From: Streptomyces fulvorobeus
GTDB taxonomy: Bacteria; Actinomycetota; Actinomycetes; Streptomycetales; Streptomycetaceae
DNA length: 64,000 bases
Assembly: GCF_013167895.1 (NCBI RefSeq)
Contig: NZ_BLWC01000001.1
Span: forward strand, 3,534,001 to 3,598,000
Direction: 5' to 3'
The notes under the pieces were generated by a model that was not told the origin of the DNA, searched no databases, and worked only from the letters and a program-made list of their open reading frames with translations. Positions within the stretch are counted from its first letter, which is position 1; the number at the start of each line of letters is the position of its first letter. The translations under genes were made by a program, and so were the position numbers. Shown in pieces: positions 42,733 through 51,166 of this stretch.

Positions 42733-43153
42733 TTCTCTTCCTTCCGATGATCGCCGTCGCAACGGCACCCGCGGCACAGCCGACGAGCATCACGGCGATG
42801 GCCACGAGAGAGGGGTTGACGAAGGCGGGGACCAGGTCATGATCGGCGTCACACCTGTTGTGCAACGGAAACCACTGCGAGGGTTCGCGCCAGTTCTCCG
42901 TCCGGTAGGCGTCGTCGTACGGGACACCGCGCGCCGCGCATGCCTCCCGCACGTCGAAACCGCCGGAGAACGCCCCGACGAACCACACGACACAGCCGAT
43001 GCCGATCAGTACGACGGCTGGGAACACCCACCATCCGGGGTGTCGCCACCGGCGGGCAGGCAGTCCTCGTGCGGTCTTCCAGACGCTCAACACAAAGACG
43101 GCCAGGACGAGCGGGGGTAGTGCGATGGCGGCCAGTGCCGAGACGGCGTTCAC
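42716..43153 (-). CDS. membrane protein of unknown function
   Basis: 145 residues from GTG at 43153. Three transmembrane segments are visible: residues about 5-24, 43-64 and 112-135. A 45-residue extracytoplasmic loop between the second and third contains two Cys residues (REACAARG and HNRCDAD), suggesting a disulfide. It lies between the DUF1906 protein (20 bp upstream) and the M15-like gene (overlapping), so all three probably form one transcript. No family recognised. Confidence 0.7.
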   Translation of the reverse strand: MNAVSALAAIALPPLVLAVFVLSVWKTARGLPARRWRHPGWWVFPAVVLIGIGCVVWFVGAFSGGFDVREACAARGVPYDDAYRTENWREPSQWFPLHNRCDADHDLVPAFVNPSLVAIAVMLVGCAAGAVATAIIGRKRSEKQD

Positions 43154-43185
43154 TTACGGGGTGGTCCCTTCGTTCACTTACGGGC
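43148..43185 (-). repeat. 14-bp direct repeat at a stop/start junction
   Basis: CCCGTAAGTGAACG occurs at 43172-43185 and again at 43148-43161 (reverse strand). The first copy carries the TGA stop of the DUF1906 gene and the second carries the GTG start of the membrane-protein gene, so a small duplication created the junction. Confidence 0.8.
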
Positions 43186-45588
43186 CGCGCGGCTCTTTGC
43201 GGCCTTGAGGTACTTCGCGTGGTTCGTCTCGTAGGTGGCGCGCAGCCTCTGCTCGGTGCCGGTGCGAGCCAGCAGTACATCGACGAAACCCTGTTCGAAA
43301 GGCTCCAGTTCGTCGTATCCGAGCATGGCCGGGAGCGTCTTGATCCCGCCCCGGACCGTCACCAGGCCGACCTGCGCGGCCAGGACTTCCTTGTCGTCAG
43401 CCGCGGTGAGAATATTGTGTGCCAGGAACTTGGCGTCCGTGGCATTGCCGCTGAAGCGCCCGTTCCAGTAACGGCTGAATCGCGTCAGACCGCCGCCTCC
43501 GTTGTAGAGGTCGCGGACGGCCTGGACGATCGTCTTGCCGTCGCGTACTGCCTTGGCCAGCAGCCACGCGTCGGCATCCTCGATCAGGTCGTTGTACCCG
43601 AAGCTCGACGCGACTCCGACCTTGGCCATCTTCAGCTGTACGAAGTTGCGGCCGTCGGGGTACTGGTCGTCGGCGTGGCGCCAGTCGGCATAGAGGGTGA
43701 GCAGGTCACCGCCCCAGCCGGCGACGTCGCCCTCGTTCACCGAACGCGGGTTGCTCGGCATCCAGGCGACGAAGTGCCCGTTGGCGGAAGCCATCAGGTG
43801 CTCGGCGCTCAGCTCGTAGGCGGTGTACGGGTCGACGAAGTCGGCCATGACCGACATGCCTTGCCGGTTGGCGTAGTCGACGAACGCCGCGTCGTACGAG
43901 CCGATCAGGAAGTCCCAGTCGCCGCCGCCGTACGCCTTGTGCCGGATGTACTCCATCACCAGCTGGTTCGGGTTGCGGTCGCCGGTATAGGCGACCGCGA
44001 TGTCGTACAGGCGCTGGACGTAGTCGATGAAGGCGTCCGCCGGACCGGATGGCTTGTTCACACTGCTCTGGCCGAGGTCGACTCCCGAGATCACGTCGCG
44101 ATCGAGATCGAAGACGTCCGACCCGTTGGTGACCTTGAATTCCTTGATCTGGTTGAACGACCAGTTGGCCGGGATCGGGAAGCCCAGGTTGCCGGAGAAA
44201 CCCCAGGACATACCCGAGACGAACGAGAAGCGGGCTCCGGTCTGCCGGCTGACCACGGTGCAGACGTTCCGCGAACCGTAGACACCGTGCACATAGCGCT
44301 TGCCGTTGTACGCGAGCCCAGCGGCCACACCGTGGAAGTACGGCACGATCGCCGCGTCGATCTCCTCGCGGGTGGCGTCGTAGTCCACCGCGAAGTAGAT
44401 GACGGTGCCACGGTTGAATCCATAGCCCGCGGCCAGCTTGTGGGCGTTGAGAGCGTGCTGATAGCCCTGGCTGTAAGTGAAGTCGGCAAGCTCGCGGGCG
44501 TTGTCCTGGTAGATCGGGAACACCTTCAGCCCGTTGCTGAAGATCGTGTTCAGCTCGCCCGGCTTGATCTCCTTGTCCAGGGTGGAGCCCGGCGGGTCGA
44601 AGATGTAACGGCCCACGATCTCGTACTTGTTGTTCCGCAGCCACTGCGCCCGGGACGCGGTGATCTCGAACCGGGTGTCGGAGCCCGTGGCGGGACGGTC
44701 CGGGTCACCCATCGAGACCAGGAGCTGCGCCCACGTCTGGTAGTCGGAGCGACCGGTGACCGTGAGCTTGGAGAACGCCTGGAAGATCTCGACCCACTCG
44801 CGCAGCTTGGAGTCGTAGCTGCTGCGCCAGGTGGTGGGCGTGCCGCCCTCGCTGGTGCCGCTCGGGACCGGGGAGTTGAACACGCACGCGGCGGAGAAGA
44901 GTTCGACCCAGAGGCCGGAGCTTCCCTCACCGAAGTTCTTGCCCTGCAGCCCGGTCTGGGTAGCAGGTCCGAAGTTGCCGGTGGGGGAGGCGATGCCGAG
45001 TTCGTACTGAATGGCGATCATCAGCGCCTTCTGCACGTCACGGGAGTAGATCCCGTCGCAGGGGCCGATGCTGTAGGCCGACTTGGTCCAGTAACGACTG
45101 TTCAGCCAACGCTGGATCGAACGGACCTCGTCCGTGCCGCCGGGGACCTTGATGTAGGCGTCCATGTTCAGGATGCACTTGAAGATCTTCGGCGTGGTGA
45201 CGCCGCCGGCGGTGCCGGTGCCGCCGTCGGGCAGACCCATGTCGATGAGGAGGGCCTTGACCGCCTCGGTGGTCACGGCGCCGTAGCCGCCGTAGTCGTT
45301 GGCTCCCCAGTAGCCCTTGCAGAACAGGCCGTGCTGGATGATGCGGACGATGTTCGCGTTCTTGTTCCAGCCGAAGCCGATGTCGCCCAGGGCCTGGAGC
45401 TTCGTCATGGTGGTGGGACCGAAGCTGGCCACCACCGGGCTGATGCCCAGTTCGTGCTGAAGGCCCATGACAAGGGCGTTCATGGTGGACCAACTGGTGC
45501 GGCCGTCCTCGGAACAGCGTGTGTAACCGGAGACGCCGCCGTAGGTTGCGTTGACCCACTTCTGAGCGTCGAGGACCTTGTCGTCCAA
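43174..45588 (-). CDS. 804-residue DUF1906 (GH25-like) protein with peptidoglycan-binding-like repeats
   Basis: The start is TTG at 45588, set by GGAAAGG 8 nt upstream. The N-terminal 260 residues contain two PGB-like units (VLDAQKWVNATYGGVSGYTRC and VRSIQRWLNSRYWTKSAYSIGPCDGIYSRDVQKALMIAIQYELGI). The middle holds a DUF1906/Rv2525c glycoside-hydrolase-like barrel (IVGRYIFDPPG, IYFAVDYDATREEIDAAI, WSFNQIKEF, DLDRDVISG). The last 280 residues begin PADAFIDYVQRLYDIAV and look like a further globular domain of unknown type. No signal peptide is visible although such domains act on cell wall; this is odd. Confidence 0.82.
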   Translation of the reverse strand: MDDKVLDAQKWVNATYGGVSGYTRCSEDGRTSWSTMNALVMGLQHELGISPVVASFGPTTMTKLQALGDIGFGWNKNANIVRIIQHGLFCKGYWGANDYGGYGAVTTEAVKALLIDMGLPDGGTGTAGGVTTPKIFKCILNMDAYIKVPGGTDEVRSIQRWLNSRYWTKSAYSIGPCDGIYSRDVQKALMIAIQYELGIASPTGNFGPATQTGLQGKNFGEGSSGLWVELFSAACVFNSPVPSGTSEGGTPTTWRSSYDSKLREWVEIFQAFSKLTVTGRSDYQTWAQLLVSMGDPDRPATGSDTRFEITASRAQWLRNNKYEIVGRYIFDPPGSTLDKEIKPGELNTIFSNGLKVFPIYQDNARELADFTYSQGYQHALNAHKLAAGYGFNRGTVIYFAVDYDATREEIDAAIVPYFHGVAAGLAYNGKRYVHGVYGSRNVCTVVSRQTGARFSFVSGMSWGFSGNLGFPIPANWSFNQIKEFKVTNGSDVFDLDRDVISGVDLGQSSVNKPSGPADAFIDYVQRLYDIAVAYTGDRNPNQLVMEYIRHKAYGGGDWDFLIGSYDAAFVDYANRQGMSVMADFVDPYTAYELSAEHLMASANGHFVAWMPSNPRSVNEGDVAGWGGDLLTLYADWRHADDQYPDGRNFVQLKMAKVGVASSFGYNDLIEDADAWLLAKAVRDGKTIVQAVRDLYNGGGGLTRFSRYWNGRFSGNATDAKFLAHNILTAADDKEVLAAQVGLVTVRGGIKTLPAMLGYDELEPFEQGFVDVLLARTGTEQRLRATYETNHAKYLKAAKSRAARK

Positions 45589-45689
45589 CGTCCGACCTTT
45601 CCGTACGGGAGTGGCACCGAGCCTCGGTGCTGCGTCGCGATCGCGGCACGCCGAAGGCGTGGTGCTGTGACGTCGACGGTACGTCCCGG

Positions 45690-45925
45690 AACTCTTCGCT
45701 CGCTCTTGGCTGGTAGGCACGGCAGACGGCTCGCGCGGACGTCTCCGTCTGCAACAGGCCGGGGATGAGTAGAGCGGTGCGTACTCCTTGATGAACGAGC
45801 CGCTGACGAACAGCGGGGCACCGAGCTCGTCCTGCGAGAGGCCCGCCTGCTCGCGGCTGTGACGGAGCTCTGCGCCGAGGAGCGCGCGGGGTGAGGAGGG
45901 GGGCGAGCTTCCGGGGACCTGGCAT
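45690..45925 (-). pseudogene. decayed XRE/DUF5753-type regulator
   Basis: The reverse strand holds the N-terminal HTH of a Scr1/DUF5753-type regulator (SPRALLGAELRHSREQAGLSQDELG, then PLFVSGSFI). It jumps directly to the start of the DUF5753 domain, KEYAPL, and after a frame change to LLIPGLLQTETSARAVCRAYQPRASEE, where it stops resembling the family. The recognition part of the HTH domain and most of DUF5753 (normally about 280 residues in total) are missing. This is an internal deletion plus frame shift in a real gene, unlike the single-base frameshifts elsewhere in the window. Confidence 0.78.
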
Positions 45926-46039
45926 GGCAACTCCCTGTGACACACGTGCGGTTGTCGGGACAGCGCCTCTTCCAGGCCAGCCGCGCGTTGGACACTCCGG
46001 GTAGGCATTCTCATCACTCAGGGTGGAAGGTGGAACGGC

Positions 46040-46282
46040 ATGTCAGCGACGGAGCGGCGCCGGGCGGCGGCGGGCAGGGTGCGGATGGCGGAGGATGCCG
46101 TGCGGCGGTTGAGGGAAGGGCTCGCCGACGTGGGCGTGAAGCTGCCCTCGCTGCGGATCGATCCCGTGTCGTGCGCGGGGAACGAGCCGTCGCCGCTGGT
46201 CGACCTCGGCTGCTGCAACCTCGATACGGCCCGGCGGCTGAGCGAGGTCCTGGAGGAGAAGGCGGTCGGCCATGAGCGGTGA
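46040..46282 (+). CDS. small conserved hypothetical protein
   Basis: 80 residues from ATG at 46040 with GGTGGAACGG upstream. A basic helical N-terminus (MSATERRRAAAGRVRMAEDAVRRLREGLADVGVKLPSLR) is followed by a second part with Cys residues (SCAGNEP, LGCCNLDTARRLSEVLEE). The shape recalls short proteins paired with XRE/DUF397-type genes in Streptomyces. It overlaps the following gene by 11 bp. Confidence 0.65.
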   Translation: MSATERRRAAAGRVRMAEDAVRRLREGLADVGVKLPSLRIDPVSCAGNEPSPLVDLGCCNLDTARRLSEVLEEKAVGHER

Positions 46283-46505
46283 GGTGCTCGAACCGTGTAC
46301 GCCGGAGCTGGGGTCGTACGCCGTGGACACCCGGGACGGGCGGGTGGGACGGGTGTTGGGGCGCGTCGGACCGTACGTACAACTGCGCCCCCCGGGCGGC
46401 GGCGCCGAGTGGGACTGTGCGCCGGATCTCCTCCGGCCCGCGCCGCCGGGGCTGGTGCTGAGAGCCCGGGTGACGGAGATCAACCGGGAAGGGCGACTGC
46501 CGTGA
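46272..46505 (+). CDS. small conserved hypothetical protein
   Basis: 77 residues from ATG at 46272, overlapping the preceding gene. It is a beta-rich small protein (SYAVDTRDGRVGRVLGRVGPYVQLRPPGG). The VDTRDGRVGRV segment resembles the start of a PRC-barrel-like or KOW-like strand pair, but the full domain is not present. Translational coupling with the 46040 gene indicates joint function, which is unknown. Confidence 0.65.
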   Translation: MSGEVLEPCTPELGSYAVDTRDGRVGRVLGRVGPYVQLRPPGGGAEWDCAPDLLRPAPPGLVLRARVTEINREGRLP

Positions 46506-46634
46506 GTGACCCGGACTCCGCACCGGACCAGCGAACGTCTCCGCGTCGGGGCCGGCGGTCGAGGGGCCAGGGACGACCGGCCCCGGTGGAGGGCCGGAGC
46601 CGCTCGGCCCGGTGGCCTGAGGGCTCACACGAAC

Positions 46635-46669
46635 GGCGGGGCCGGACCCTCTTCAGGGCCGGCCCCGCC
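46635..46669. terminator. bidirectional terminator before the PRC-barrel gene
   Basis: GGCGGGGCCGGACCCT (46635-46650) pairs with AGGGCCGGCCCCGCC (46655-46669) with one bulged A and a CTTC loop between convergent genes. Confidence 0.75.
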
Positions 46670-46691
46670 GGGTGGCGTCGTGCGCGCCAGG

Positions 46692-47045
46692 TCACACCGC
46701 GCCGGGGCTCCCGTAGTAGCCGCCGAGCTGCTCGCGGTAACCCGGGTCGTCCGTGTGCTTGTTCTTGTCGAACTCCGGCGAGTCCTTGATCTGGTCCTTG
46801 GTCAGGCTCACGTAGACCTTCCGGTCCTCGGTGTCCACGTGCTTGACCGTGCCCGCGGGCAGCAGGACTTCCTTGCCGAAGATCCACACTCCGGTGTCGA
46901 CGACCAGGTAGGCCGAGCCGACCTCGTCGGAGTGCTTGTCGACCTTGCCGATGCTTCCGTCAGTCGCCTCGACCGCGTATCCGGTCAAGTCGGCGCCGGC
47001 GGTGTACCCGCTCGAAGGCTGGTAACCCCACAGGTTGTCGCTCAT
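46692..47045 (-). CDS. PRC-barrel domain protein
   Basis: 117 residues. The PRC-barrel core is GADLTGYAVEATDGSIGKVDKHSDEVGSAYLVVDTGVWIFGKEVLLPAGTVKHVDTEDRKVYVSLTKDQIKDSPE. PRC barrels are small beta-barrels found in RNA-processing (RimM) and photosynthetic proteins; stand-alone versions in Streptomyces are often stress-linked. It is cytoplasmic, with no signal. GGAAGGAG precedes the ATG. Confidence 0.88.
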   Translation of the reverse strand: MSDNLWGYQPSSGYTAGADLTGYAVEATDGSIGKVDKHSDEVGSAYLVVDTGVWIFGKEVLLPAGTVKHVDTEDRKVYVSLTKDQIKDSPEFDKNKHTDDPGYREQLGGYYGSPGAV

Positions 47046-47173
47046 ATTCGGCTCCTTCCTAGACGGTTCAATTCGGCGTGCCGGCCCCCACCGAGATGGT
47101 GGTGGGTGCCGCTCGGAATATCGCCTGCCCGGATGCGAGGGCCTCACACCTGCCCGTCGCGGGGCGGCGGCGT

Positions 47174-48688
47174 TCAGACCCCCGCGGGTTCCTTCGCCGG
47201 GGAGCCCGGGCCCGTACCGGCCGGGTCGGCCGGGCCGCCGGCCGCGATCTTCGACGGAGCCGGTTCCTGGGAGACGTCGAACTCCGTCAGGAGGTCCTGG
47301 CTGAAGCCGAAGAAGTAGGTGGCGACGAAGCCGGCGACGTAACCGGCCACCAGACCGCCCGCGTAGACCGCGATCGTGGAGCCCAGGCCGTGGTTGCCGT
47401 CCAGGAGGGGGAACAGCGCCCAGCCGGACGGTCCGATGGCCGTGGAGCCGACCGTGTCGCCGAGCTGGTTGAAGAGGCCGACGAAGCCGCCGCCGAACGC
47501 CCCGCCGACGCACGCCGTGATGAACGGGCGGCCCAGCGGGAGCGAGACGCCGTAGATCAGCGGCTCACCGACGCCGAGCAGCCCCGCCGGGAGTGCCGAC
47601 CTGACGGTGCGGCGGATCGACTCGTTGCGGGGGAGGCGGAAGTAGACGGCCACGGCCGCACCGACCTGGCCGGCGCCGGCCATCGCGAGGATCGGGAGGA
47701 GGACCGTGTAGCCCTGCTGCTCGATGAGTGTCGTGTGGATGGGGATGAGGGCCTGGTGCAGGCCCAGCATCACCAGCGGGAGGAAGAAACCGCCCAGGAC
47801 GAAGCCCGCGCCCGCGCCGCCGTTGGACAGCAGCCAGTCGGCGAACGTACCGATCGCGGAGGAGACCTCGCCCGCCACGTACATCAGCCCGAAGATCGTC
47901 ACCAGGCCGGAGACCAGCACCGTGAGCGTCGGGGTGACCAGGACGTCCAGGGCCTCGGGCACCCAGCGGCGGCACCACTTCTCCACGTACACCGCCAGGA
48001 CCGCCGCGCCCAGCGCGCCGAGCACACCGCCCTGGCCGGGGGAGAGCTGCTGGCCGAACGCGTCGACCCTGGCGACGCCCGGGAAGACGATGATCGCCGC
48101 GACCGCGCCGCCCAGGATCGGCGTACCGCCGAACTCCTTCGCCGTGTTGAAGCCGACGAAGACCGCGATCAGCGCCATGAAGCCGGAGGCCATCGCGGCG
48201 AGGGCGGGGGTGACGGCGGGCAGCCACTCCAGGTTGACCAGCAGGCCGTTGAGGCCGGCGATGATGCCGCAGCCGATGAGGGCCGGGATCAGCGGGACGA
48301 AGATGTTGGCGATCCTGCGCAGGAAGAGCTTGAACGGGGTGGCGTTCCTCGCCTTCTGCCGCGCCCTGATCGCCGCGCCCTGGGCGGCCAGCTCCTCGGA
48401 GGTGTGGACGACGGGGGCGGCCGCCCGCTCCTCCTCGACCAGGCGCTCGAACTCCGGAGTGACCCGGGCGACCGTGCCGGGCCCGAGGACGATCTGGTAC
48501 GTCTCGTCCTCGACCACGCCCAGCACGGCGGGGATCGCCTTGAGCGCCTCGTCGTCGACCAGCGAGCGGTCGTGCAGGCCGAGGCGGAGCCGGGTCATGC
48601 AGTGGGCGATGGAGCTGACGTTCGCGGCGCCGCCGACGAGCGGGAGGATCGCGGCGGCGGTGGCGCGGTTCTTGTCTTCAGTAGCCAT
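47174..48688 (-). CDS. murP: MurP-like PTS EIIBC for N-acetylmuramic acid
   Basis: 504 residues. The N-terminal EIIB domain has the phosphocysteine motif SIAHCMTRLRL. After a linker (residues about 90-125), an EIIC domain with about ten transmembrane segments includes the substrate motif LPAGLLGVGEPLIYGVSLPLGRPF. A C-terminal Pro/Ala tail of about 35 residues follows. There is no EIIA domain, as in E. coli MurP, which borrows the EIIA of the glucose system. MurQ immediately upstream makes MurNAc the likely substrate. It would import MurNAc as the 6-phosphate. Confidence 0.87.
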   Translation of the reverse strand: MATEDKNRATAAAILPLVGGAANVSSIAHCMTRLRLGLHDRSLVDDEALKAIPAVLGVVEDETYQIVLGPGTVARVTPEFERLVEEERAAAPVVHTSEELAAQGAAIRARQKARNATPFKLFLRRIANIFVPLIPALIGCGIIAGLNGLLVNLEWLPAVTPALAAMASGFMALIAVFVGFNTAKEFGGTPILGGAVAAIIVFPGVARVDAFGQQLSPGQGGVLGALGAAVLAVYVEKWCRRWVPEALDVLVTPTLTVLVSGLVTIFGLMYVAGEVSSAIGTFADWLLSNGGAGAGFVLGGFFLPLVMLGLHQALIPIHTTLIEQQGYTVLLPILAMAGAGQVGAAVAVYFRLPRNESIRRTVRSALPAGLLGVGEPLIYGVSLPLGRPFITACVGGAFGGGFVGLFNQLGDTVGSTAIGPSGWALFPLLDGNHGLGSTIAVYAGGLVAGYVAGFVATYFFGFSQDLLTEFDVSQEPAPSKIAAGGPADPAGTGPGSPAKEPAGV

Positions 48689-48737
48689 GGGGCGTGGTGC
48701 CTTGCTGTGCGGGGGTACGGGAGCGGTGCCGGGTGGG

Positions 48738-49715
48738 TCAGGTGGTGTGTACGGCCGCGAGGGCGGCGCGGAGGTGGCCGTCCGACTCGCTGAGGAGTGT
48801 GGCGGCGGTGGGGCCGTCGACCTGGCCGAGGATGGTCAGGATGGCGTTCTTCACCTCGCCGTCCGTGGCGGCGAGCGCCGCCTCGATCTCCTGGTCGGAC
48901 GCGCCGGTGGCCAGCGAGACGATGCGGCGGGAGCGGGCCCGCAGCTTCTCGTTGGAGGCACGGACGTCGACCATCAGATTCCCGTACGTCTTGCCGAGCC
49001 GGATCATCGTGATCGTCGAGATCATGTTGAGGACGAGCTTCTGCGCCGTACCGGCCTTGAGGCGGGTGGAGCCGGTGAGCAGCTCGGGGCCGACGACCAC
49101 TTCGAGGCCGTGCTCGGCGGCGGCGGCGAGCGCCGAGTCCGCGTTGCAGGACAGGCCGATGGTCAGCGCGCCCAGGGCGCGGGCGTGCTCGACGGCGCCG
49201 ATCGCGTACGGAGTGCGGCCGGAGGCGGAGATGCCGACGACGGTGTCGTTCTCCGTGAGGGCGAGTGCGTCGAGGTCGGCGGCGGCCAGTTCCCTGCTGT
49301 CCTCGGCGCCCTCGACCGCCTTGACCATGGCGCCCGGGCCGCCCGCGATGAGGCCGACGACCTCGGACGGGTCGGTGTTGAAGGTGGGAGGGCACTCGCT
49401 GGCGTCGAGGACGCCGAGGCGGCCCGCCGTACCGGCGCCCGCGTAGACCAGCCGGCCGCCGCGCGCCATGCGGGCGGCGGTGGCGTCGATCGCGGCGGAG
49501 ATCTGCGGGAGCTTGTCGGCGACGGCGGCGGGGACGGTGCTGTCCTCGCCGTTCATGATCCGGGCGATCTCCCGCGTCGGCAGCCGGTCGATGTCGGCGA
49601 GCTCCGGGCGGAACGCCTCGGTGGTGAGCGTGGCGAGCTCGGCGCGCAGCTCCCCGTATCCGGCGGAGACGGCGGGGGAGGCGGTGTCGGCGTCGGTGTC
49701 AGTGGATGAGGTCAT
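48738..49715 (-). CDS. murQ: MurQ, N-acetylmuramic acid 6-phosphate etherase
   Basis: 325 residues. The SIS fold carries family motifs: LVYAGAGTAGRLGVLDASECPPTF, VGISASGRTPYAIGAVEHA, LLTGSTRLKAGTAQKLVLNMIST and YGNLMVDVRASNEKL. MurQ removes the lactyl ether from MurNAc-6-P, producing GlcNAc-6-P, which the NagA encoded at 22 kb can deacetylate. It lies 49 bp upstream of murP and 93 bp downstream of the regulator. Confidence 0.95.
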   Translation of the reverse strand: MTSSTDTDADTASPAVSAGYGELRAELATLTTEAFRPELADIDRLPTREIARIMNGEDSTVPAAVADKLPQISAAIDATAARMARGGRLVYAGAGTAGRLGVLDASECPPTFNTDPSEVVGLIAGGPGAMVKAVEGAEDSRELAAADLDALALTENDTVVGISASGRTPYAIGAVEHARALGALTIGLSCNADSALAAAAEHGLEVVVGPELLTGSTRLKAGTAQKLVLNMISTITMIRLGKTYGNLMVDVRASNEKLRARSRRIVSLATGASDQEIEAALAATDGEVKNAILTILGQVDGPTAATLLSESDGHLRAALAAVHTT

Positions 49716-49808
49716 GGAGAGCGGCTCTGCTTTCTCGATCTCGTACGTTCGGTGGATCGGTGGTGCGGTAGCCCGGGGGCCGGGGCGCGCGGTCGCCGGA
49801 CGGCGTGG

Positions 49809-50726
49809 TCAGCGCGTGCGCGGGCTGTGGCGGTGCGCGAGCGCTTCGTACGACGCGGCGAGCGCGGGGGCCGCCGTCTCGTACGTACGCTGCGCGATGC
49901 CTATGAACAGGCAGTCCACCACCAGGAGCTGGCTCGTGCGACTCGACATGGCGGCGGGCCGCAGCTCGCTCTCGCGGGCCGTGGACGTCGTCAGGACGTG
50001 ATCCGCGTACTGCGAGACCGGGCCGTCGGGGCGGCCGGTGATCGCGACGGTCGTCGCCCCGTGGTCGAAGGCGACCCGCAGCGGCTCGATGACGTCGCTC
50101 GTGGAGCCCGAGTGGGTGATCGCGATCGCCACGTCACCGGAGCGGAGCTGTACGGCGTTGGTGACCGCGAGGTGGGGGTCGGCGTGGGCGTGGGCTATCA
50201 GGCCGATGCGCAGGAGCTTCTGCGCGAGGTCCTGGCCGACGAGCGAGGAGGCGCCCGCGCCGTAGATGTCGATGCGGCGCGCGGTCGACGCGGCGGCGAC
50301 GGCGGCGCCGAGCTGCACGGTGTCCAGGCCGGACGCGGTGTCGGCGAGGGTCTGCTGCTCGTCGTAGGCGAGCTTGGCGACCACTTCGGCGATCGGGTCG
50401 TCCACCGTGATGTCGGCCGTGACGGCCGGGGCGCGGCCGGACAGCTGGTGGGCGGCGAGGCCGGCGAGCGCGAGGCGCAGGTCGCGGTAGCCGGGGTAGC
50501 CGAGGAGGCGGGCGGTGCGGACCACGGTGGCCTCGCTGGTGCCGGTGAGCTCGGCGAGACCGGTGACGGTGAGGGCGGCGCACCCGGCAGGGTCCCCCGC
50601 GACGGCTTCGGCGACCCGCTGCATGGAGCGGGTCATGGACGGTGCGAGGGTCCGGACCTTGGCCGCCAGAGCGGCAGGGGCGGGCGGCGAATCGCCCTTG
50701 AAACTTTCCTTCACTTCATTGGTCAC
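49809..50726 (-). CDS. murR: MurR/RpiR-family transcriptional regulator
   Basis: 305 residues from GTG at 50726. The N-terminal HTH_6 domain is RTLAPSMTRSMQRVAEAVAGDPAGCAALTVTGLAELTGTSEATVVRTARLLGYPGYRDLRLAL. The C-terminal SIS domain (RIDIYGAGASSLVGQDLAQKLLRIG, AITHSGSTSDVIEP) would bind MurNAc-6-P. Divergence from the gene at 50801 and position ahead of murQ-murP support local control. A palindrome directly upstream of its start is the likely autoregulatory site. Confidence 0.9.
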   Translation of the reverse strand: MTNEVKESFKGDSPPAPAALAAKVRTLAPSMTRSMQRVAEAVAGDPAGCAALTVTGLAELTGTSEATVVRTARLLGYPGYRDLRLALAGLAAHQLSGRAPAVTADITVDDPIAEVVAKLAYDEQQTLADTASGLDTVQLGAAVAAASTARRIDIYGAGASSLVGQDLAQKLLRIGLIAHAHADPHLAVTNAVQLRSGDVAIAITHSGSTSDVIEPLRVAFDHGATTVAITGRPDGPVSQYADHVLTTSTARESELRPAAMSSRTSQLLVVDCLFIGIAQRTYETAAPALAASYEALAHRHSPRTR

Positions 50727-50728
50727 AT

Positions 50729-50745
50729 TTGAAAGATATTTTCAA
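50729..50745. promoter_or_regulatory. MurR/RpiR candidate operator
   Basis: TTGAAA-GATAT-TTTCAA is a perfect 6-bp inverted repeat, strikingly AT-rich for this genome. It begins 3 bp upstream of the murR GTG and lies between divergent genes. A related TTGAAACTTTC occurs at about 50698-50709 inside the murR start. Confidence 0.7.
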
Positions 50746-50800
50746 TGGGTGGGGTCGTCAAGCCCCTCTGGCGCCTCTTCCTTCGAGGGACAATGGCCGC

Positions 50801-51166
50801 ATGGAGATGAACCCCCTGGAACAGGCGCTGCACTCGGCCCGGGCCCTTGTCATGGCCGATCTCGTCGCGGGCGACGTCGCCGATGCCGAGATCGTCTCGC
50901 TGGTCGAGGACGCCGTGACGCACCGGCGCTGGTGGGTCGAGCAGTGGCCCGACGGCGCGGGTTTCGTCGCCGGGCTGATCGCCCAGGACGTGCAGGACGC
51001 CCTGCTGGAGAGGTACGGGCGCTGGCCCCTGTGCCCGGTCTGCGAGGACGGCCCGCACGCGCTCGACGTCGAACCCGAACTCGGCCCCGATCCGCAGTGG
51101 GTCTGCACGAAGGCCGCCGTGCGGGTCGCCCCCGTGGGCGGCCTCGGCGGGGTGCTGCGACGTTGA
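50801..51166 (+). CDS. conserved hypothetical protein with a zinc-ribbon-like CxxC
   Basis: 121 residues from ATG at 50801 after GAGGGA. It is an acidic, helical small protein: LEQALHSARALVMADLVAGDVADAEIVSLVEDAVTHRRWWVEQW, then LCPVCEDGPHALDVEPELGPDPQWVCTKAAV, whose CPVC and later VC could hold a metal. Function unknown. It overlaps the DUF4031 gene by 4 bp. Confidence 0.78.
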   Translation: MEMNPLEQALHSARALVMADLVAGDVADAEIVSLVEDAVTHRRWWVEQWPDGAGFVAGLIAQDVQDALLERYGRWPLCPVCEDGPHALDVEPELGPDPQWVCTKAAVRVAPVGGLGGVLRR

